Below are positions 1 through 5,088 of a stretch of DNA of 11,331 nucleotides, piece by piece; positions within the stretch are counted from its first letter, which is position 1; each line of letters opens with the position of its first letter. Source of the DNA: Acidobacteriota bacterium (lineage in GTDB: Bacteria > Acidobacteriota > Terriglobia > Terriglobales > Acidobacteriaceae). The notes beneath the pieces are model-generated. The model searched no databases. It was not told the origin of the DNA and saw nothing but the letters and a program-made list of their open reading frames with translations. The stretch is taken from contig QHVR01000317.1 of assembly GCA_003223595.1 (NCBI GenBank), positions 1 through 11,331 of the forward strand, written 5' to 3'. The translations under genes and the position numbers were made by a program.

Positions 1-314
1 GTGGTCTGCGTCTTGACCATGGAAAAGCCTTGTTTAGCAACAGTGAGATCGTAAACACCGGGCGTGACGTCGACAAAAATGTACCGGCCCGCATCGTTGG
101 TATTGTTAGTGCGCGAAGTATTAGTGGAGGTGTCCTTAAGAGTGACCGTGGCGCCATTGACAACGGCGCCGCTCGCGTCGGTGACGACTCCAGTAACTGT
201 GCCGGTATTTGAGGACTGTGCGCAGAGGGGCAAGGCGCTACCCAGATACAGCACGGCAGCAGCGGAAAGAAACAAAGTCACAACAAGCGACAACCTCTGG
301 TTGCGAACGCGCAT
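1..314 (-). CDS. Oar-like TonB-dependent receptor, N-terminal part (carboxypeptidase-regulatory-like domain), truncated by window edge
   Basis: The minus-strand reading frame opens with ATG at 314 and stays open to base 1, giving 104 residues of a longer protein. Residues about 1-35 form a signal peptide: a basic start (MRVRNQRL), a hydrophobic core, and a likely cleavage after an LCAQ segment. From about residue 36 the sequence (TGTVTGVVTDASGAVVNGAT, then NDAGRYIFVDVTPGVYDLTV) is a typical carboxypeptidase-regulatory-like beta-sandwich, the plug-side extension of acidobacterial Oar-type TonB-dependent receptors. A strong Shine-Dalgarno AGGAGG (324-329) lies 9 bases from the start. By family knowledge such proteins are outer-membrane receptors for oligosaccharides or other large substrates; the substrate cannot be told here. 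A different secreted protein with the same N-terminal domain is possible because the barrel lies outside the window. Confidence 0.85.
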   Translation of the reverse strand, partial: MRVRNQRLSLVVTLFLSAAAVLYLGSALPLCAQSSNTGTVTGVVTDASGAVVNGATVTLKDTSTNTSRTNNTNDAGRYIFVDVTPGVYDLTVAKQGFSMVKTQT

Positions 315-323
315 GTCGAAAAC

Positions 324-329
324 CCTCCT
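324..329 (-). promoter_or_regulatory. Shine-Dalgarno of the left-edge receptor
   Basis: Read on the minus strand this is AGGAGG, 9 bases before the ATG at 314. It fixes the start codon of the truncated receptor gene. Confidence 0.8.
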
Positions 330-983
330 GGTGGATCGTCTGCAAAAGCTTGCTGGCACTTCTTACATCTGGAACACCCCACAACTGATAGAGGAAAGCT
401 ACTTGGCGAAACTGAGTTGAATAACAGAGCTCCCGCCAGTAGGAACGAAACTGACGTTTAGTTGGGCAAGCAGAATGCCGACGGACGTGCGGAATAGAGG
501 GATGGTACGAATTCACAGATTTTGAGTACGGCTCCAACGAAACATCGTACGAGGTGGGCAATTTCTGTGACGATCAAATAGACAATGGTTAGTGTTTTCG
601 GGGCGGCACTATGTGAATGCGTATGTCGGCTCCCGCGCATTATGAAAGTGTGGAGATTTTGAGATGCTTTGCGAAACCGGCGTAGGCCGTGCTCGGGAAC
701 TATTGATCGGTTGGGATCGCGTGGCGTTGCGATCATCGAATTGCATTTTCTTAAAAAGCCAGATCGACGCCAACCGAAACATAACGGTCCATCCAGAATG
801 ATTTCTTGAGCGCTGCCCTTCTGCGGACACGTATTCACCAAGAACAGCACGACTCGAACCACTGCGTCTCAAGGCACACGTCGCTATGAACACCTGCAGG
901 CGATCACATGCAGGCGTCAACCCAAGACCAGCAGGAGTGCACCCATCCCAAGCGTCTTCCCTTCGCGCCGAAATAATGGACAA

Positions 984-1011
984 TTGTTACAAGACAGCGG
1001 TTGTTACCAAG
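984..1011 (+). repeat. Short direct repeat upstream of the winged-helix gene
   Basis: TTGTTACAAG (984-993) and TTGTTACCAAG (1001-1011) are near-identical copies with starts 17 bases apart, about 70-98 bases before the ATG at 1082. Tandem half-sites like this can be operators, and the downstream gene encodes a winged-helix-like protein, so autoregulation is conceivable. Two seven-base matches can also arise by chance. Confidence 0.3.
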
Positions 1012-1070
1012 CGCCTGACGCGTTGTTGGACCTGGTTCAGTTGCGTTGCGCTCGTTGTCTCGGACCATAG

Positions 1071-1074
1071 GGAG
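1071..1074 (+). promoter_or_regulatory. Shine-Dalgarno deciding the start at 1082
   Basis: GGAG within AGGGAGAAG, 7 bases before the ATG at 1082. The upstream in-frame ATG at 1046 has no comparable site. Confidence 0.65.
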
Positions 1075-1081
1075 AAGTCAC

Positions 1082-1606
1082 ATGTCAACCCAGTCAGCGC
1101 AACCGCCCGCCGGAGCCCATGTTAATAAGATCCTTGAGGAGATGTACGGCGAATTCCAGGCGCTTATGGTGCAGAGAGCCGCCATTCTGAGGCGGATTGG
1201 CACCATCAAGCAAACAATTATCGGATTAGCCAAGCTTTTTGGGAATGAAGTGGTGGGCGAGAGGGTATTGCAGGTGGTGGAGCAGAGGTCAAGTACTCGA
1301 TCACGGGGATTCACTAGAACCTGCCGAGTAGTGCTGATGGAATCCACGCGGCCGATGGTGTGCCAGGAGGTGTGTGAAGAGATCCAGCGTCGGAATCCCA
1401 CACTTCTAGCCCATCATAAAGACCCCTTGGCTTCCGTAAATACCGTGCTCAATCGGCTAGCGACGTACGGGGAGGCTCGTATCGTGATGAACGAAAGAGG
1501 AAAACGGGCATGGGAGTGGGCGACAGAAAGAGCCGCAGAAGGGGTGGACTCCCCCAAAAAGCAACAGAACTCAAGCGCACCATCTGTTGAACCACAGAAA
1601 CGATAA
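1082..1606 (+). CDS. Coiled-coil / winged-helix-like protein of unknown function (acidobacterial type)
   Basis: A 174-residue protein. The frame is open from an ATG at 1046, but the ATG at 1082 is preceded by GGAG (1071-1074) at 7 bases, so I use it. Residues about 14-66 are rich in heptad-like Leu/Ile/Val positions and look like an amphipathic helix or short coiled coil. Residues about 78-147 look like a winged helix: a helix (CRVVLMES), a turn and helix (MVCQEVCEEIQRR), a probable recognition helix (DPLASVNTVLNRLATYG) and a beta wing (EARIVMNERGKRAWEWA). The last 25 residues are polar and likely disordered. It resembles small orphan proteins I associate with Acidobacteriota, often present in several copies per genome, with no assigned role. 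DNA binding is inferred from fold-like pattern only. It is convergent with the response regulator gene, separated by 61 bases. Confidence 0.8.
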   Translation: MSTQSAQPPAGAHVNKILEEMYGEFQALMVQRAAILRRIGTIKQTIIGLAKLFGNEVVGERVLQVVEQRSSTRSRGFTRTCRVVLMESTRPMVCQEVCEEIQRRNPTLLAHHKDPLASVNTVLNRLATYGEARIVMNERGKRAWEWATERAAEGVDSPKKQQNSSAPSVEPQKR

Positions 1607-1643
1607 CAACAAGAACCGGGTCTCTAAAGACTTTCCGCGACCC

Positions 1644-1658
1644 TGGACGAGCTGTCCA
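1644..1658. other. Small hairpin between convergent genes
   Basis: TGGAC-GAGCT-GTCCA is a perfect 5-base-pair stem with a 5-base loop, located in the 61-base gap between two convergent stop codons. No T-run follows on either strand, so it is at best a weak bidirectional terminator element. A second possible stem, GGGTC/GACCC, lies just upstream. Confidence 0.25.
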
Positions 1659-1667
1659 TAGTGGGAA

Positions 1668-2492
1668 TCAAGAACGCTTTTCGATCATGCCTTCCAGCGC
1701 GGCTCGGTACCCCCTGCTGCATGAAAGCTCCTTACCATTCTCCAAGACTACGATGTATTCGCCGCTATTCACCGGAATCAGCTCTTTGATCTTCCGGAGA
1801 TTGACAATCGTGGAACGGTGAATGCGAACGAAATGGTCGGGATTAAGGCGTTCCGAAATCCGACCGATAGTTTCCCGGAAAAGATGGGACTCTTTTCCTA
1901 CGTTGAGGCGCACATAATTGGCAGATGCTTCGATCCAATCGATTTCGCCCAGGGTCAAAAATACGACTCGCCCTTTGGCTCTAATGACTAACCGGCCTTC
2001 AGGGGAAGGTCCCGACTTGATTTCGGACTTCACTTGGGAGAGTAAGTCCAGAATACGATGCGTGATCTCGCGGTCCTGCGACTTGCCCAACTCCCGTCGC
2101 GCTCTCTCGATGGCGTGATGCAGCCGTTCATGGTCGAACGGTTTCAATAAATAGTCGAGCGCGCGCACTTCAAATGCGCGAATGGCGTATTGATCGTACG
2201 CCGAGGTGAAGATCACTGCGGGCATCTCCTCCGCCGAGAGCTCGTTCAATACCTCAAATCCGTCCATGTCCGGCATTTGTATATCGAGCAGCAGAAGATC
2301 CGCCCGGTGCAATCGGATGGCGGATATGGCTTGCTTGCCGTTGCTGCACTCGGCTACGAGTTTGACATCTGTCTCTGAGGCTAACAAATTGCGGAGCTTT
2401 TCACGAGCAAGCCGCTCGTCGTCGGCAATGATGGTGCGGATGACTTTCCCGGTTTTTTCCAGAGGTGAAGTAGCGTGGGCATTCAGACTCAT
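1668..2492 (-). CDS. LytTR-family response regulator (LytR/AlgR type)
   Basis: With the ATG at 2492 the protein has 274 residues. Residues about 17-130 are a receiver domain: acidic pair D24-D25, phosphoacceptor D70 in LLLLDIQMPDMDGFEVL, conserved T96 in FTSAYD, and K117 in YLLKPF. A helical linker (about 120-160) leads to a LytTR DNA-binding domain at about 167-270 with the family signatures IDWIEASANYVRL and FVRIHRSTIVN. Such regulators bind imperfect direct repeats upstream of target genes when phosphorylated. An in-frame GTG at 2525 would add 11 residues. Neither start has a Shine-Dalgarno; a TATAAG box (minus strand, 2533-2528) fits a transcript beginning near 2521, which favours the ATG. 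It is divergent from the sensor kinase gene at 2860, its probable partner. Confidence 0.93.
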   Translation of the reverse strand: MSLNAHATSPLEKTGKVIRTIIADDERLAREKLRNLLASETDVKLVAECSNGKQAISAIRLHRADLLLLDIQMPDMDGFEVLNELSAEEMPAVIFTSAYDQYAIRAFEVRALDYLLKPFDHERLHHAIERARRELGKSQDREITHRILDLLSQVKSEIKSGPSPEGRLVIRAKGRVVFLTLGEIDWIEASANYVRLNVGKESHLFRETIGRISERLNPDHFVRIHRSTIVNLRKIKELIPVNSGEYIVVLENGKELSCSRGYRAALEGMIEKRS

Positions 2493-2859
2493 GGCGGACC
2501 AACGATTCAACAATGCGGTTAACACAGCTTATAGACGGGCGATGTGAGGACTCGTTATCGCGGCAACATACGTCTACTGTTTTGTGTTTCGATATACTCC
2601 TCGAACCCTAGGTCGCCAATACGACTTCCCGTGAACTCTTGAGTATTAGGAACCAGGCGCGGGGCCTGCGGAGCACGGGTTCAACGTGTTAGTTCCGCGA
2701 AGTTTGCTGTTTGTGTTTAGCGCCGCATTTTGCAGCATCGCGGACGGCAAGAACGAGAGACTTCTTGGAATAGTATCTACAACACCCGGGGAACAAATTC
2801 CTGTCATCTAGAAACAGATCAGTGACATTATGGTTCCTTGTGCACGAGGCGCAGCGAAC
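2493..2859. promoter_or_regulatory. Divergent intergenic region of the two-component pair
   Basis: These 367 bases separate the divergently read regulator and kinase genes and must hold both promoters. On the minus strand TATAAG at 2533-2528 is a possible -10 box for the regulator, without a good -35. Two similar motifs, CTGTTTTGTGTTTCG near 2578 and CTGTTTGTGTTTAGC near 2707, are about 130 bases apart. They only partly match the LytTR direct-repeat pattern and are not spaced like a LytTR site. No gene is visible. Confidence 0.4.
2846..2849 (+). promoter_or_regulatory. Shine-Dalgarno supporting the kinase start at 2860
   Basis: GAGG lies 10 bases before the ATG at 2860. The upstream ATG at 2830 has no purine-rich site before it, and the protein similarity to DUF1272 begins exactly at the 2860 methionine. 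Confidence 0.5.
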
Positions 2860-4227
2860 ATGAAGACCGAGTGTGAAGGATGCACGAGGGCCTTACCAGA
2901 TGATGGCGAGGCATTCAGTTGTTTTCATGACTGCACGTTCTGCGCGGACTGCGCGGCCCGGACGCAGAACGTCTGTCCGAATTGTGCGGGCGAACTGGTT
3001 CGGCGTCCCCGACGGCGAATTTCTGCCGAGCGCCAAAAAACAGCAACGAATCGGGAGGAAGTCCAAATCAGAAATCATTCGGGCCTGATCTGGGCTGTCA
3101 GTTTCGGAGCTTGGACGTTGGTCTCTCTAGCTGCCGTCGCCACTATTTACCAACTGTATCGTCGGGTCGGCAGCGGCACAAGCTTGGCGGTGGTTGCGGG
3201 CATGGAATTTAGCCAGATCCTCGCTTATGCTCCGCTCACCCCTTTCGTTTTCACGTTTGCACTTCGGTTCCCGCTTCAACGTGGCAATTGGAAAAAGCGA
3301 TCGCTGCTCCATCTGGCAGCTGGACTCGTCTTTACCCTTGCGCATATCTCTTTGAGAGGTGTGACTCCTTATGGTTACTGGGATCCGAAATATCGCGAGT
3401 GGACTTCGGCTATTTGGGATTCCCATGTCCATGCCTTCAGGGCTCCATGGGGCGTTCTCAAAAGCATGTTTCTCGCTAGTGTCGTGGACGACGTAACCGG
3501 CGCCTACATTACGATTGTGCTCATCGCACATGCGCTTTTGTATTACCGCAGGTATCGGGAGAGAGAACTTCGTGCGACACAACTCGAAGCACAATTGGCG
3601 AAAGTCCGACTGCAAGCGTTGAAGAGCCAACTGCAGCCACACTTCCTCTTTAACACTATGCATTCAATTTCTGCCCTTATGTTCACCGATGTGGGCGCTG
3701 CCGACCGAATGATGAGCGGTCTCAGCGACCTGCTACGCATTAGCCTGGAGACTGCGGAGACGCAAATTACCAGTCTCAGCCGCGAACTCGAGTGCGTTAA
3801 CTGTTACCTTGAAATCGAGAAAGTCCGATTCGAAGAGCGGATGAACATAATTTTAGAAATTGCTCCCGAAGCCTTGGATGCGCAGGTTCCTCACTTGCTT
3901 TTGCAACCATTGGTGGACAATGCGGTCAAACACGGGATTTCGAAGTTGCCGGCAGCAGGAGAGATTCGAATTACCGTGAAGCTGAACGAGGACAAGCTTC
4001 AACTGGAAGTGAAGGACAACGGGCCAGGAATGAGACAGACCCAAACGCGCCGAACGAACGGCTTAGGGCTGAGAAACACACGAGAACGGCTCGAAACTCT
4101 CTACGGGAAGAATCAGAGTCTGGAAGTGGTGTGCCCTCCGCAGGGAGGTGTCACCGTACGTGTCTGCATTCCATTTCAGCTGCAGCAGGACGAAAGCCCG
4201 ATGGGACTTTTGCGGACCGGTGATTGA
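2860..4227 (+). CDS. LytS/YpdA-type membrane sensor histidine kinase with N-terminal DUF1272-like zinc-binding module
   Basis: The protein has 455 residues. Residues 1-53 form a cysteine-rich module with Cys 5, 8, 21, 25, 28, 31, 39 and 42, a pattern (MKTECEGC...CTFCADCA...CPNCAGELVRRPRR) that I recognise as DUF1272, usually a free-standing protein of about 80 residues; eight cysteines suggest two zinc sites. About four membrane segments follow at roughly 75-97, 110-134, 147-165 and 208-229. A short coiled segment leads to the His_kinase domain with the phosphorylated H261 in LQPHFLFN. The ATP-binding domain has the N-box (D353, N354, H358), DNGPGM at 386-391 and GLGL at 401-404, so the kinase should be active. 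Its likely partner is the divergent LytTR regulator. An ATG at 2830 would add 10 residues; I prefer 2860 because GAGG precedes it and the DUF1272 similarity starts there. The signal sensed is unknown. Confidence 0.92.
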   Translation: MKTECEGCTRALPDDGEAFSCFHDCTFCADCAARTQNVCPNCAGELVRRPRRRISAERQKTATNREEVQIRNHSGLIWAVSFGAWTLVSLAAVATIYQLYRRVGSGTSLAVVAGMEFSQILAYAPLTPFVFTFALRFPLQRGNWKKRSLLHLAAGLVFTLAHISLRGVTPYGYWDPKYREWTSAIWDSHVHAFRAPWGVLKSMFLASVVDDVTGAYITIVLIAHALLYYRRYRERELRATQLEAQLAKVRLQALKSQLQPHFLFNTMHSISALMFTDVGAADRMMSGLSDLLRISLETAETQITSLSRELECVNCYLEIEKVRFEERMNIILEIAPEALDAQVPHLLLQPLVDNAVKHGISKLPAAGEIRITVKLNEDKLQLEVKDNGPGMRQTQTRRTNGLGLRNTRERLETLYGKNQSLEVVCPPQGGVTVRVCIPFQLQQDESPMGLLRTGD

Positions 4228-4297
4228 AGGTTCAGTCTCGAATGCTGGCGTGGTAGCCTTTCCCCGAGTTTACGAACACCTCCTAAGTAATCTCCGC

Positions 4298-4328
4298 GAA
4301 CGTCCCCATGCTAGGAGCAGGGGCGTTC
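4298..4328 (+). other. Strong imperfect hairpin
   Basis: GAACG (4298-4302) pairs with CGTTC (4324-4328), CCCC (4304-4307) with GGGG (4320-4323), and TGCT (4309-4312) with AGCA (4316-4319), leaving a three-base loop AGG and two single-base bulges (T4303, A4308) on one side. That is 13 base pairs in 31 bases. No T-run follows on either strand, so it is not a standard intrinsic terminator. It begins 70 bases after the kinase stop codon and could be a transcript 3'-end structure or part of a leader. Confidence 0.5.
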
Positions 4329-4340
4329 AGGCTGTCATTA

Positions 4341-4361
4341 CGCAAACGCAGCAGATTTGCG
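4341..4361 (+). repeat. Small inverted repeat
   Basis: CGCAAA (4341-4346) and TTTGCG (4356-4361) are perfect inverted copies around a nine-base spacer. It may be a short hairpin or a symmetrical protein-binding site. Its size allows a chance origin. Confidence 0.3.
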
Positions 4362-4610
4362 ATAAGGGGCCGAAAATGCGGAGCATGCTGGCTCACCATC
4401 CTTTTCAGTTTGCGTCAAATGAAGAGAGATCATAGAGCTTATGCCCCGGGCTATAAGGCGTATTCCGATTTCCGATTGTTCTGGGGTACGCGTTTTTTCA
4501 GCGTGGTTACTGCCCGATCAGAACGGAGCCATCCCGCTGTTGCAGGTCGAGAAGGGATGAACGGCTGCTTAAGGGGTATGAAATGGATAGCTCCACTCTA
4601 GACGCATAAT

Positions 4611-4617
4611 AAAAAGG
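4611..4617 (+). promoter_or_regulatory. Shine-Dalgarno of the 2Fe-2S subunit gene
   Basis: AAAAAGG, 6 bases before the ATG at 4624, a normal though modest site. Confidence 0.5.
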
Positions 4618-4623
4618 CACGGC

Positions 4624-5088
4624 ATGCCGAACTTCAACATATTAGTGAACGGCTCGAGACGATCTGTCCAGTGTGATGCCGACACTCCGTTATTGTGGGT
4701 GCTCCGTGACGAACTTCAGCTGACCGGGACAAAGTACGGCTGCGGAATGGGTGTATGCGGGGCATGCACGGTGCATCAAGAGAACCGTGTCGTGCGGTCG
4801 TGCCAGATTTCAATACACGAGGCAGACGGCCTATCGTTCACAACCATCGAGGGTTTGTCATTAGACGGCAGTCATCCATGCCAGACAGCATGGATCGAAG
4901 AGGACGTCGCGCAATGCGGTTACTGCCAGACAGGAATGATCATGGAAGCCGCAGCTTTGCTGACCAAGACGGCAGATCCGACAGATGCCCAGATCGATGA
5001 AACGTTTTCCGGACACGTATGTCGATGCGGTACATATCAAAGAATTCGTAAAGCCATTCACCGGGCGGCGGCGAGTCTCAGATCATGA
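4624..5088 (+). CDS. IorA-like 2Fe-2S subunit of a molybdenum hydroxylase (xanthine dehydrogenase family)
   Basis: The protein has 154 residues, the normal size for isoquinoline 1-oxidoreductase alpha-type subunits. The first half is a plant-ferredoxin-like domain with cluster ligands C40, C45, C48 and C60 (YGCGMGVCGAC). The second half is the four-helix 2Fe-2S domain with C98 and C101 (QCGYCQTGM) and C133 and C135 (HVCRCGTY). All eight ligands are present. In this family the two clusters pass electrons from the molybdenum site of the large subunit to an external acceptor. There is no signal peptide of its own; export would be by co-folding with the Tat-targeted large subunit. The stop codon overlaps the next start by four bases (ATGA), so the two are translationally coupled. 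The substrate cannot be deduced: members of the family oxidise N-heterocycles or aldehydes. Confidence 0.93.
   Translation: MPNFNILVNGSRRSVQCDADTPLLWVLRDELQLTGTKYGCGMGVCGACTVHQENRVVRSCQISIHEADGLSFTTIEGLSLDGSHPCQTAWIEEDVAQCGYCQTGMIMEAAALLTKTADPTDAQIDETFSGHVCRCGTYQRIRKAIHRAAASLRS

Larger units (their letters stand above)
315..1081. other. 767-base stretch without a credible gene
   Basis: Several open frames of 80-134 codons cross this region on both strands, but they overlap each other, lack Shine-Dalgarno sequences and translate to compositions (many Cys, His, Arg, Ser in no domain pattern) that do not resemble proteins. The region must hold the promoter of the minus-strand receptor and of the plus-strand gene at 1082. 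Visible small structures are a nested inverted repeat around 704-735 (TGATCG/CGATCA and GATCGC/GCGATC), a direct repeat TGCAGGCG at 895-902 and 909-916, and a direct repeat TTGTTAC at 984-990 and 1001-1007. I could not identify a convincing -35/-10 pair. Confidence 0.6.
4228..4623. other. 396-base intergenic region before the molybdenum hydroxylase operon
   Basis: No credible gene: two overlapping frames of 95-97 codons have no Shine-Dalgarno and no protein-like pattern. The region holds a strong hairpin at 4298-4328 and a second inverted repeat at 4341-4361. A promoter for the operon is expected near the right end, where the sequence becomes A/T-rich (GCATAATAAAAAGG at about 4604-4617), but I cannot name a clear -35/-10 pair. 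Confidence 0.5.

Noticed and set aside
458..862. Minus-strand open frame of 134 codons, with overlapping frames at 238-561 and 609-983
   Set aside because: No Shine-Dalgarno, mutually overlapping, and the translations show no domain or hydrophobic pattern of a real protein.
2570..2725. Possible LytTR operator made of CTGTTTTGTG and CTGTTTGTG motifs
   Set aside because: Each copy misses conserved positions of the LytTR repeat pattern, and the distance of about 130 bases is far from the usual spacing between repeats.
4148..4601. Two plus-strand open frames of 95-97 codons after the kinase gene
   Set aside because: One starts inside the kinase gene in another frame; both lack a ribosome site, and the region forms hairpins instead.
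4557..4601. Short plus-strand frame of 14 codons that could be a leader peptide before the operon
   Set aside because: The purine run AAGGG touches the ATG with no spacing, and there is no codon pattern or terminator pair suggesting attenuation.
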